DNA from: Algicella marina
GTDB taxonomy: Bacteria > Pseudomonadota > Alphaproteobacteria > Rhodobacterales > Rhodobacteraceae
Reading direction: 5' to 3'
Length of the DNA stretch: 64,000 bases
NCBI RefSeq assembly: GCF_009931615.1
Contig: NZ_CP046620.1
Coordinates: 3,518,501 to 3,582,500 of the forward strand
The position numbers and the translations under genes are program-made. The number at the start of each line of letters is the position of its first letter. Position 1 is the first letter of the stretch. This document shows positions 43,487 to 51,734 of the stretch, one piece after another. Below the pieces are notes generated by a model. That model searched no databases. It worked only from the letters and a program-made list of their open reading frames with translations, and was not told where the DNA came from.

Positions 43487-44305
43487 CTACCGACTGTGGG
43501 CCGACGACCGGCTGACCGTCTTGCGGGTAAAGAACTCCAGCATCATCCCGATCACCAGCCCGACGGCACAGAAAATCGTGGGATACTCCAAGTTGGAATT
43601 CTGCGGAACATAATTGACGAACATCGCGCCCCGCATCTGATCAATGCAATGAAACAGCGGGTTCCATGCGAAGAACGGGATGACGGCGGCAGGCAACATG
43701 TTGGCCACGAAAAACTTGCCGCTGGTGAAGAAATTAGCGCGTTGATAGACGGTCGCCAACAGTTTGACGAGATCCGGTGCAAACGGCTTCACGCCCAGGA
43801 ACAGCAACCCGATCGATACACCGCTCAGCCAGGTCAGCATGAAGGGCGCGATCAGGCCCCCCCAGTTGTAGACGTCGATCTCACCCTTGAACACGAACAA
43901 CCCGAGCAGGATGACCCCCAGCGCGAAAACATGCAGGTACAATTGCTTGATCGCGCCGGCAACGATCATCAGGGCAGGGGTCACAGGTGCATGCTGTTGC
44001 AGGGCGCCGACGGAACTGCCCGAGGCCAGTACCCCGCTTATCGCTCCGACATGCAGGAAGAAAAGCAGAAAGCCGCTGACAAGATAAAGCACAGCGTCGC
44101 CGCGGATCATCGCCGACCGTGCGCCAAGGACCTCGAACATCACATAAAAGATGCCCACCATCAGCAATGTCCGAGACGCCGCCATGAACAGTCCGACCAC
44201 GGGGTTACGCGAATTCTCGTGCCGGACTTCGCGCACCACTGTGTGGAAGACGAGTTCCTGGAACGTGAAGAAATCCATCAGCAGGGATTGCCTGCGTTCG
44301 ATCAT
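43487..44305 (-). CDS. ABC-2 type polysaccharide exporter permease
   Basis: Inner-membrane protein of 272 residues with about six membrane helices (GLFMAASRTLLMVGIFYVMFE; LYLVSGFLLFFLHVGAISGVL; LYLHVFALGVILLGLFVF), laid out like KpsM/Wzm/TagG permeases that export capsule or O-antigen. ATG 44305 (MIERRQSLLMDFFTF) is preferred over one 30 nt upstream because AAGG lies close before it and the extra residues look unconserved. The partner ATPase is not in the window, but Kdo and glycosyltransferase genes start on the other strand right behind it. Confidence 0.82.
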   Translation of the reverse strand: MIERRQSLLMDFFTFQELVFHTVVREVRHENSRNPVVGLFMAASRTLLMVGIFYVMFEVLGARSAMIRGDAVLYLVSGFLLFFLHVGAISGVLASGSSVGALQQHAPVTPALMIVAGAIKQLYLHVFALGVILLGLFVFKGEIDVYNWGGLIAPFMLTWLSGVSIGLLFLGVKPFAPDLVKLLATVYQRANFFTSGKFFVANMLPAAVIPFFAWNPLFHCIDQMRGAMFVNYVPQNSNLEYPTIFCAVGLVIGMMLEFFTRKTVSRSSAHSR

Positions 44306-44471
44306 GCCTTCGGCCCTTCTTCTGCACGTTTCCATGCCGGATCGGCGGCACCTCGCCGCGCCTCTCGCACACGCACAATATGGCTGTTATACCAAGAAAA
44401 TAGTCCGTGCAAATCACACCTCCTTGCCATAGACCCTGCCACCAAAGCCAATTTCCGTGAAGGAGCCCCCC

Positions 44472-45269
44472 TTGGATACTGCAAACATCTGTTCCGTGTT
44501 CCGACGCCTTGCCCTCGAAGCGGGTGCGGAAATCATGAAGGTTTATAACGCGGAAGAGATGGGTGTGCGCTCCAAGGCCGACGAGAGCCCAGTTACCATT
44601 GCCGACGAGACGGCCGACAAACTCATCTTCGCGGGCCTCACGGCCGCACTGCCGGACATCCCGGTCGTCACCGAGGAACAGGCAGCCAGCCACGATCTCA
44701 AGGCCGCGACCTTCATCATCGTCGATCCGCTCGACGGCACGAAGGAGTTCATCCAGCGCCGCGGCGATTTCACCGTCAATATTGCCCTCGTCGTCGATGG
44801 CGTGCCCACCCGCGGTGTCGTCTACGCTCCCGCCAAGAACCGGTTGTTCTATACTGATGCAGAGGGCCGCACGGTGGAAGAAAAGGGTGCCTTCGACCTC
44901 GATACACCCGGTGAAACAACTCCGCTGAAAGTGCGTGACGCCGACAACACTGCGCTCGTCGTCGTCGCCTCCAAGTCTCACCGCGATGCCGCGACCGATG
45001 AGTACATCAACAAGTACGAGGTGGCCGATTCCACGTCTGCCGGTTCCTCTCTGAAATTCTGCCTTGTCGCCGCCGGCGAGGCCGATCTCTACCCCCGTCT
45101 CGGCCGAACGATGGAATGGGATACCGCCGCCGGCGATGCCGTCCTGCGCGGCGCAGGCGGGGCTGTCGTCCGCTTCGACGATCACACGCCGCTTACATAC
45201 GGCAAGCCGGGGTATGAGAACCCGTTTTTCATCGCCTACGCGCCCGATGTGGCCCTGAAGCCCGCCTGA
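44472..45269 (+). CDS. cysQ: 3'(2'),5'-bisphosphate nucleotidase CysQ
   Basis: Inositol-monophosphatase-fold enzyme of 265 residues that removes 3'-phosphate from PAP/PAPS, linking it to sulfate assimilation. Metal-site motifs: TEEQAAS, DPLDGTKEFIQRRGDFTVNIALV (the CysQ form) and the C-terminal WDTAAGDAVLRGAGG. Start TTG 44472 has AAGGAG six bases upstream; GTG 44457 would add five residues and spoil that spacing. Followed by kdsB after 4 bp. Confidence 0.93.
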   Translation: MDTANICSVFRRLALEAGAEIMKVYNAEEMGVRSKADESPVTIADETADKLIFAGLTAALPDIPVVTEEQAASHDLKAATFIIVDPLDGTKEFIQRRGDFTVNIALVVDGVPTRGVVYAPAKNRLFYTDAEGRTVEEKGAFDLDTPGETTPLKVRDADNTALVVVASKSHRDAATDEYINKYEVADSTSAGSSLKFCLVAAGEADLYPRLGRTMEWDTAAGDAVLRGAGGAVVRFDDHTPLTYGKPGYENPFFIAYAPDVALKPA

Positions 45270-45273
45270 ACCC

Positions 45274-46071
45274 ATGCGAACTCTGATTGTTGTCCCGGCG
45301 CGTTACGCCTCCACCCGCTATCCCGGCAAACCGCTGGTGGAACTCACCGGGCCGGATGGGGAAAAACGCACTCTGATCCGTCGCAGTTGGGAAGCCGCAA
45401 CGCAGGTAGATGGCGCGGATCGGGTCGTTGTCGCCACGGATGACGACCGTATTGCCGATCATGTGCGCGGTTTCGGCGGCGAAGTGATAATGACATCCGA
45501 GGCCTGCGAGAATGGCACCGCCCGTTGCGCCGATGCCCTGAACGCGCTTGGCGAACAGGCTGACATCATCGTCAATCTTCAGGGCGATGCCCCGCTGACA
45601 CCACCATGGTTTGTCGAGGCACTGATCGATGCAATGAAGGCCGATCCAGGTCTCGCCGTCACCACCCCGGTGCTTCGTTGCGACGCTGCCGCACTCTCCG
45701 GCTTTCTGGAGGACCGGCGCGAGGGTCGCGTCGGCGGCACCACCGCCGTGTTCGCTGCAGATCGCACAGCGCTCTATTTTTCCAAGGAAGTCATACCCTA
45801 TACCGGCAAGACGCTGACAGATTCCGATGACATTCCCGTTTTCCATCACGTCGGGGTCTATGCCTACCGTCCTGACGCACTCGCCCGCTACATTACCTTT
45901 CCCACAGGCCTGTTGGAGAAATGGGAAGGGCTGGAACAACTTCGCTTCATGGAGAATGGCATCCCGGTCACCTGTGTCGAGGTGGAGGCCCGTGGCCGCG
46001 AATTCTGGGAACTCAACAATCCGGTCGATGTTGCCCGCATAGAGGCCATTCTCACCAAACAAGGGCTCTAA
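45274..46071 (+). CDS. kdsB: CMP-Kdo synthetase KdsB
   Basis: Activates Kdo with CTP for LPS inner core (or capsule) synthesis; 265 residues. The nucleotide-binding start VVPARYASTRYPGKPL, VVVATDDDRIADHV and VNLQGDAPLTPPWF (normally QGDEPL; here Ala replaces Glu) are seen, as is HVGVYAYRPDALARY later. The Glu-to-Ala change in the QGDEPL motif is unusual and may mean a different sugar. Its stop overlaps the next gene as TAATG. Confidence 0.88.
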   Translation: MRTLIVVPARYASTRYPGKPLVELTGPDGEKRTLIRRSWEAATQVDGADRVVVATDDDRIADHVRGFGGEVIMTSEACENGTARCADALNALGEQADIIVNLQGDAPLTPPWFVEALIDAMKADPGLAVTTPVLRCDAAALSGFLEDRREGRVGGTTAVFAADRTALYFSKEVIPYTGKTLTDSDDIPVFHHVGVYAYRPDALARYITFPTGLLEKWEGLEQLRFMENGIPVTCVEVEARGREFWELNNPVDVARIEAILTKQGL

Positions 46072-47312
46072 TGAGCGCGGCGCCCCCCGTCAGCCTCGTT
46101 ATCGTCAATTTCGACAGGGAAGTGTCGCTTGCCCTGCTTCTGAAGAGTCTCGAATATCAGCGCTACCCGAATTTCGAGATTATTCTCGTATCCAACCTGC
46201 CACCCGAACGCCGCCCGGATAGCCCGCTGCCGATCCGTTGGATCACCTTCACCCAGCGCAACATCTCGGCGGCCCGCAACATCGGGATCAATGCCGCACA
46301 GGGCGAGATCATCGCCTTCTGCGACGATGATGCCGTGCCCGAATACAGCTGGCTCGGCACGCTCACCAGGGCCTTCGAGACGCCGTCCGTCGGCAGCGCC
46401 GGTGGCTTTGTCCGTGGTCGCAATGGCGTGGCATTTCAGTGGAAATGCGCATTGATCGACAGGCTCGGCCGGGACAAGCGCATCGGCCTGCCAGACCAGT
46501 CCATCCGGGTGTTCCCGGCCAGCAGCGACAGGGCACTGAAGACTGTTGGCACCAATTGTGCGTTCCGCGCCAAGCCTCTTCGTGACATCGGCGGTTTCGA
46601 CGAGGCGTTTCACTTTTATTTGGACGAGGCCGACGTCAACATCCGCCTCGCGGATGCCGGCTGGGATGCAGCGATGGTGCCGCTGGCGGAGGTGCACCAC
46701 GGCTATGCCGAAGGCCCCTATCGCAACAACCATCGTGTGCCCAAGACCCTGTTCGAGATCGGCGCCAGCGAAGCCTATTTCGTCAACCGCCACAGCCCGG
46801 ACGCGGCGCTGGACGCGCATCTTGCCAGCTTCACGGCCAATCAGTTGAAGCGCCTCCGTGTCCTGTTCCAGAACGGCCTGATCACGGAGCGCAGGCTGAC
46901 CTTTCTCATCGCCTCGCTTGCCGAAGGATTCGAGGAAGGCAAATCCCGTCAACAGCGGCTTCTGCAGCCCGCGCCGCCGCCGAACGCGGCCTTTGCGCCG
47001 GTGCCCCGCAATCCGTCACCGCAACCGCCTGTCCTGCTGGTCGCCAGACCCTATCAGCCCCGCCCGGGCATCCGTCGTCGCGCGGCCGCCGCTGCTGCCG
47101 AAGGCCGCGAGGTGACGTTGATCGAACCGGAATACAGTCATCGCAATCTCAACGTCCGCTATGATGTGCAAGGCTTCTGGGTCCACCGCTTCGGCATCGC
47201 CGGATTCGCCGAAAGGGATGCCCCCCGCCCATTGCTTCCGCTCGCCGGACGTATCAAGGCGGAAATCAATCGTGTTGCAGTGCAGCGAGGACTGGATTGC
47301 GGTTCACTGTAA
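46071..47312 (+). CDS. Family 2 glycosyltransferase with a truncated second domain
   Basis: Protein of 413 residues. The first ~260 form a GT-A glycosyltransferase: PVSLVIVNFDREVSLALLLKSL, the DDD metal site in AFCDDDAVPEYSW, and FDEAFHFYLDEADVNIRLADAGW. After a Pro-rich linker (~305-330), VLLVARPYQPRPGIRRRAAAAAAEGREVTLIE begins like the Rossmann half of a GT-B glycosyltransferase, but the protein stops about 85 residues later (LDCGSL). This looks like a shortened fusion. No frame with the rest of a GT-B domain follows. Confidence 0.82.
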   Translation: MSAAPPVSLVIVNFDREVSLALLLKSLEYQRYPNFEIILVSNLPPERRPDSPLPIRWITFTQRNISAARNIGINAAQGEIIAFCDDDAVPEYSWLGTLTRAFETPSVGSAGGFVRGRNGVAFQWKCALIDRLGRDKRIGLPDQSIRVFPASSDRALKTVGTNCAFRAKPLRDIGGFDEAFHFYLDEADVNIRLADAGWDAAMVPLAEVHHGYAEGPYRNNHRVPKTLFEIGASEAYFVNRHSPDAALDAHLASFTANQLKRLRVLFQNGLITERRLTFLIASLAEGFEEGKSRQQRLLQPAPPPNAAFAPVPRNPSPQPPVLLVARPYQPRPGIRRRAAAAAAEGREVTLIEPEYSHRNLNVRYDVQGFWVHRFGIAGFAERDAPRPLLPLAGRIKAEINRVAVQRGLDCGSL

Positions 47313-47451
47313 CATCTGTCACACTTGTTTCGCGTGATATGGGTAATGGCTTTGTCACCGAATCCGGGAACATTCCGGCAGCCCGTGCGTTTCAGCGTTG
47401 GCGCGAGAGAACTGGTGTCAGATGTACAGGAGCACATATTCCTGTCCAACT

Positions 47452-47459
47452 TTAACCAT
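47452..47459 (+). promoter_or_regulatory. CtrA half-site upstream of galU
   Basis: TTAACCAT, the exact CtrA 8-mer half-site, 82 bp upstream of the galU start in the 228-bp gap after the glycosyltransferase. The gap holds no gene. One 8-mer can occur by chance, so low confidence. Confidence 0.35.
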
Positions 47460-47540
47460 CAAGTTCTGTTTCTAGGAACGGTGTAAAGATTTTATCCGTA
47501 ATGCGCTCTACTGATATGAGCCACACTTGGGGGACACTAA

Positions 47541-48434
47541 ATGCAGCGGAAAGTAACGAAGGCAGTATTTCCAGTAGCCGGTCTGGGAACACGCTTTCTG
47601 CCGGCGACCAAATCCATTCCGAAAGAAATCCTCAATTTGGTCGACCGACCGCTCATTCAGTATGCGATCGACGAGGCCCGTGAGGCCGGCATCCGCGAAT
47701 TCATCTTTGTCACCTCGCGCGGCAAGTCCGCGCTGGAGGATTACTTTGACCGCGCCCCCGAACTCGAACAGAAGCTCAAGCAGAAGAACAAGACGGAGCT
47801 TATCGACGCCCTCAAGCAGACGAATATGGACAGCGGTGCAATTGCCTATGTCCGTCAGCACGAAGCGCTCGGCCTCGGCCACGCCGTTTGGTGTGCCCGC
47901 CGCCTGATCGGCAACGAACCCTTCGCCGTGCTTCTGCCCGATGACGTCATCTCCTCCGATGTCGGGTGCCTCGCACAAATGGTCGAAGCCTATGCCGAAA
48001 CCGGTGGCAACATGGTCGCCGCGATGCAGGTGTCTGATGCCAATATTTCTTCCTATGGCGTCCTGGATGTGAAGGAAGACAAGGGTTCCGTTGTCTCGGT
48101 CAAGGGGATGGTCGAGAAACCGAAAGTGGAGGACGCACCCTCCAATCTCGCCGTTATCGGTCGATACATCCTGTCGCCCAAGGTTTTGAGAAACCTGAAC
48201 AAGATGAAAAAGGGTGCAGGCGGAGAGATCCAGCTCACCGATGCTATCGCTCAGGAAATCGGCGAGTCCGACAACGTGTCCGGCTTCCGTTTCCGGGGCC
48301 AGCGCTACGATTGCGGTTCCAAGGCGGGTTTCCTGCAGGCAACTGTAGCTTTCGGGCTCGAACGTCCCGAATTGCGCGACGAATTCCGCGCTTTCCTTGC
48401 CGATACGGTTGCGCATCCGCAAGCCGCCGAATAA
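47541..48434 (+). CDS. galU: UTP-glucose-1-phosphate uridylyltransferase GalU
   Basis: Makes UDP-glucose for surface polysaccharides; 297 residues. It has the N-terminal nucleotide site AVFPVAGLGTRFLPATKSIPKE, LVDRPLIQYAIDEAREAGI, the LGLGHAVWCAR segment, LLPDDVI and the C-terminal YDCGSKAGFLQA. Followed by galE after 35 bp. Confidence 0.97.
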   Translation: MQRKVTKAVFPVAGLGTRFLPATKSIPKEILNLVDRPLIQYAIDEAREAGIREFIFVTSRGKSALEDYFDRAPELEQKLKQKNKTELIDALKQTNMDSGAIAYVRQHEALGLGHAVWCARRLIGNEPFAVLLPDDVISSDVGCLAQMVEAYAETGGNMVAAMQVSDANISSYGVLDVKEDKGSVVSVKGMVEKPKVEDAPSNLAVIGRYILSPKVLRNLNKMKKGAGGEIQLTDAIAQEIGESDNVSGFRFRGQRYDCGSKAGFLQATVAFGLERPELRDEFRAFLADTVAHPQAAE

Positions 48435-48469
48435 TCAGAGCCGCGATACCTGCGGTTTGAGAGGTTCGG

Positions 48470-49453
48470 ATGCGTAAAGTGCTCGTCACCGGTGGTGCCG
48501 GTTATATCGGCAGCCATGCGTGCAAACAATTGGCCGAGGCGGGCTACGAACCCGTAACCTACGACAACCTTTCCACCGGCTGGCAGGATGCCGTCAAATT
48601 CGGCCCTGCCGAAATTGGCGAACTGACTGACAGGGCGCGTCTGAATGAAGTCATCGCCCGCCACCAGCCCGAAGCGGTGATGCATTTCGCGGCGCTGTCC
48701 GATGTCGGCCAGTCCATGCGCGAACCCCAACTCTACTGGCGCAACAACGTCGTCGGTTCTATGACCCTGCTGGACGCCATAACCGCCGCCGAAATCCCGC
48801 GGTTCGTCTTCTCATCCACCTGTGCCACGTATGGAGAGCAGGACGGCGTCATGCTGGACGAGACAAGCAGCCAGAATCCGATAAACGCCTATGGCGGCTC
48901 CAAGCGCGCTGTCGAGGACATGTTGCGCGATTACGGCCGCATGTCCGGGCTCGCCCATGTCTCTTTCCGTTATTTCAATGTGGCGGGCGCGGACCCGGAG
49001 CGCCAGATCGGCGAATTCCACCGGCCCGAAACCCACCTCATTCCGCTGGCGCTGGATGCCGTCCGTGGCCGCCGCGACGCGCTCACCATTTTCGGCACCG
49101 ATTACGAGACGCGTGATGGCACCTGTGTCCGCGACTACGTCCATGTGATGGACCTCGTGGACGCCCATATACGCGGTCTCGACTACCTCGCTTCAGGTGG
49201 CAAGGAGACGGTCTTCAACCTCGGCACCGGAAGCGGTTTCACTGTTCGCGAGGTCATCGATGCCGTCGCCGATGTGACCGAGCAGAAAGTGCCCTGCACA
49301 GAGGGGCCCCGCCGTCCCGGAGATTGTACGGCGCTCGTCTCCGGCAGCAGCAAGGCCCGCGAGATCCTCGGCTGGGAGCCGCAGTATTCCACCCTGCCGC
49401 AGATGATCTCCGACGCGTGGGGTTGGCACCAGTCGCAGGGATACATCAGGTGA
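48470..49453 (+). CDS. galE: UDP-glucose 4-epimerase GalE
   Basis: Short-chain dehydrogenase-type epimerase of 327 residues interconverting UDP-glucose and UDP-galactose. NAD-binding GGAGYIGSH, the catalytic Ser/Thr in FSSTCATYG, Tyr/Lys in NAYGGSKRAVEDM (YxxxK), and NVAGADPERQIGE are present. With galU it supplies UDP-galactose to the glycosyltransferases downstream. Confidence 0.96.
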   Translation: MRKVLVTGGAGYIGSHACKQLAEAGYEPVTYDNLSTGWQDAVKFGPAEIGELTDRARLNEVIARHQPEAVMHFAALSDVGQSMREPQLYWRNNVVGSMTLLDAITAAEIPRFVFSSTCATYGEQDGVMLDETSSQNPINAYGGSKRAVEDMLRDYGRMSGLAHVSFRYFNVAGADPERQIGEFHRPETHLIPLALDAVRGRRDALTIFGTDYETRDGTCVRDYVHVMDLVDAHIRGLDYLASGGKETVFNLGTGSGFTVREVIDAVADVTEQKVPCTEGPRRPGDCTALVSGSSKAREILGWEPQYSTLPQMISDAWGWHQSQGYIR

Positions 49454-49472
49454 TCCGGCGCAGCCGCGGCAG

Positions 49473-50717
49473 ATGAGCCTCGTACCGGGCAACATATGCC
49501 TCGACATCACGCGCACCGTTTCGCGCGCCGGCGCCGGTGCGCCTTCGGGCGTCGACAGGGTCGAACGCGCCTATATCCGCCAGGTCATGAAGGCCGACCG
49601 CAGCTATTTCCTGTCTCGGATACTCGGCGGCTTCGCGTTGCTTGATTCCGCCGGAATGCAGGAATTCCTCCATCTCGCCGACGCGGGGGACGGGCTGGAC
49701 CCGCCCGACATGCTCTCCAGCCTCGGTCGACGCCAGACACCGGGACACAAGCGTGCCGAGAGCACCATCCGGCGTCTCGCTCTTCTCACCGTCCGCCGTA
49801 CCCGCCTCGCTGCGATGCTGAAGGCCGACATGCAGGACGGTTTCACCTATCTGACCACCGGCCACAGCAACCAGACGGCCTTCACCTATTCCGCCATCCG
49901 CGCGGGTGGCGCCCATACCATCGCCACCCTCTTGCACGATGTGATCCCGCTTGATTTCCCGGAGTATACACGGCCGGAGGCGGTGCCCCGGTTCGAGACC
50001 CAGTTTCGCACCATGGCGGAAGCCAGCGACCTCCTGATCCACAACTCTGCCTACACCGCCGAGCGGGCAGCCCACTGGCTTGATGAGTTCGGCCTTGCCG
50101 TGCCCGGTGTCACCGCGCTTCTCGGCTGCGATCCCTTGCCGCTGCCCACCGCCACGGCCGCAGCCAGTCCGCCCACTTTTGTCACCCTTGGCACGATAGA
50201 GCCGCGCAAGAACCATCTGCTGTTGCTCAACGTCTGGCGCCGCTTCCACGATACCCTGCCGCCGGAAAAGGTACCGCATCTGCACATCGTCGGCCGGCGT
50301 GGCTGGGAAAACGAGAATATTGTCGACATCCTCGACCGCGCCCCCTTCATGGGCCGGACGGTCTTCGAACACGGCTTTCTGTCAGACGAGGATCTCGGCG
50401 CTCTCCTGTCCTCCGCCACAGCGCTCCTGTTCCCATCGTTCGTGGAGGGGTTCGGTTATCCGCTGGTGGAGGCCGTGCAGATGCGCAAACCGTGCATCGC
50501 CGCCGATCTGCCGCCCTTCCGCGAGATCGCGGGCGACCACGTCAACTACCTAGATCCCCTCGATGGCCCCGGCTGGGCCGCCGAAATCATGAAACACACT
50601 GAAGCAAAGCCTGATCCCGCAGCGGCCGATTCTCCGCTGCCGCCATTGCCAAGCTGGGATAATCATTTCAGAACAGTGGCCCACGCGCTCGCCGCGTTGA
50701 ACGAGGGACAGGGCTGA
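49473..50717 (+). CDS. Family 1/4 glycosyltransferase
   Basis: GT-B glycosyltransferase of 414 residues. The C-terminal half has the family core: FVTLGTIEPRKNHLLLLNVW, HIVGRRGWENENIVDIL and the retaining-enzyme E-x7-E motif in ATALLFPSFVEGFGYPLVEAVQMRKPC. The N-terminal half (MSLVPGNICLDITRTVSRAGAGAPSGVDRVERAY) has the 'GVDRVERAY' type acceptor domain common in Rhodobacteraceae polysaccharide loci. Donor unknown. Confidence 0.85.
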   Translation: MSLVPGNICLDITRTVSRAGAGAPSGVDRVERAYIRQVMKADRSYFLSRILGGFALLDSAGMQEFLHLADAGDGLDPPDMLSSLGRRQTPGHKRAESTIRRLALLTVRRTRLAAMLKADMQDGFTYLTTGHSNQTAFTYSAIRAGGAHTIATLLHDVIPLDFPEYTRPEAVPRFETQFRTMAEASDLLIHNSAYTAERAAHWLDEFGLAVPGVTALLGCDPLPLPTATAAASPPTFVTLGTIEPRKNHLLLLNVWRRFHDTLPPEKVPHLHIVGRRGWENENIVDILDRAPFMGRTVFEHGFLSDEDLGALLSSATALLFPSFVEGFGYPLVEAVQMRKPCIAADLPPFREIAGDHVNYLDPLDGPGWAAEIMKHTEAKPDPAAADSPLPPLPSWDNHFRTVAHALAALNEGQG

Positions 50718-50723
50718 AACCGA

Positions 50724-51734
50724 ATGCCATGGATGGAGACAACCAGACTGCGCCGCGAACGGGTGGAATGGCAATTCCGTGCGGCCAAGAAATTCCTCCA
50801 ACTCAGGAATGTGGTGGACCGTACCCGCGAGATCGCCAAGGGCGACATCCTTGTCTTCGCCACCGTGCGCAACGAACACCCGCGTCTTCCCTTTTTCATG
50901 AAGTACTATCGCGATCTCGGTGCCAACCATTTCTTCTTCGTGGACAATGACAGCACCGACGGCACCCGCGAATACCTCACCGCGCAGGAAGATGCGTCCG
51001 TCTGGACAACAACCGGCAGCTACAAGCGTGCCAAGTTCGGGATGGACTGGCTCAACGCCCTGCTGAACCTCCACGCCCACGATCACTGGGTGCTTGTCGT
51101 CGATGTCGACGAGTTCTTCGTCTATCCCAAGATCGATACACGCCCGCTGCGTGCCCTAACGGACTGGCTGGACGCCTCCCGCCGCCGCACGTTCGGCGCC
51201 ATGTTGATTGATATGTACTCGAAAAGTCCGATCACCGACAATGTCTACCAACCGGGTGACAACCCTTTCGATACACTTAATTTTTTCGACAGCGGAAACT
51301 ACGTCTACGAACAGAACCACAAGTATTTCAACCTGTGGATTCAGGGCGGCCCCCGTCAGCGCGTGTTCTTCTCCGATCAGCCGGAACTTGGCCCCGCGCT
51401 CAACAAGATTCCGCTGGTCAAATGGACGTTCGGCAATGTCTACATCTCCTCCACCCACACGATCCTGCCGCGCGGCCTCAACCGCGTCTATGACCAATGG
51501 GGCGGAGAAAAGGCGAGCGGTTGCCTGCTGCACGCCAAGTTCCTCTCGTTCTTCGCCGACAAGGCGGAGGAGGAACTGGACAGGGGGCAGCACTACGCCG
51601 CCAGCCGCGAGTATCGCGCCTACCAGTCGCATCTGGTCGAGGGGCAGGGGCTCTGGACACCCAACTCCACCCGCTACACCGGCTGGAAACAGCTTGAAAA
51701 CCTTGGCCTGATATCCTCCGGTGGCTGGCTGTGA
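50724..51734 (+). CDS. Glycosyltransferase family 2-type protein
   Basis: Protein of 336 residues. N-terminal GT-A fold with LVFATVRNEHPRLPFFMKYYRDLGANHFFFVDNDSTDGTREYL, a metal-binding VDVDEFFVYP (DxD) and a His/Trp segment (LLHAKFLSFF) typical of GT92/GT2_4-like enzymes. Starts 6 bp after the previous gene and overlaps the next as GTGA, so the three are coupled. Donor and acceptor unknown. Confidence 0.82.
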   Translation: MPWMETTRLRRERVEWQFRAAKKFLQLRNVVDRTREIAKGDILVFATVRNEHPRLPFFMKYYRDLGANHFFFVDNDSTDGTREYLTAQEDASVWTTTGSYKRAKFGMDWLNALLNLHAHDHWVLVVDVDEFFVYPKIDTRPLRALTDWLDASRRRTFGAMLIDMYSKSPITDNVYQPGDNPFDTLNFFDSGNYVYEQNHKYFNLWIQGGPRQRVFFSDQPELGPALNKIPLVKWTFGNVYISSTHTILPRGLNRVYDQWGGEKASGCLLHAKFLSFFADKAEEELDRGQHYAASREYRAYQSHLVEGQGLWTPNSTRYTGWKQLENLGLISSGGWL

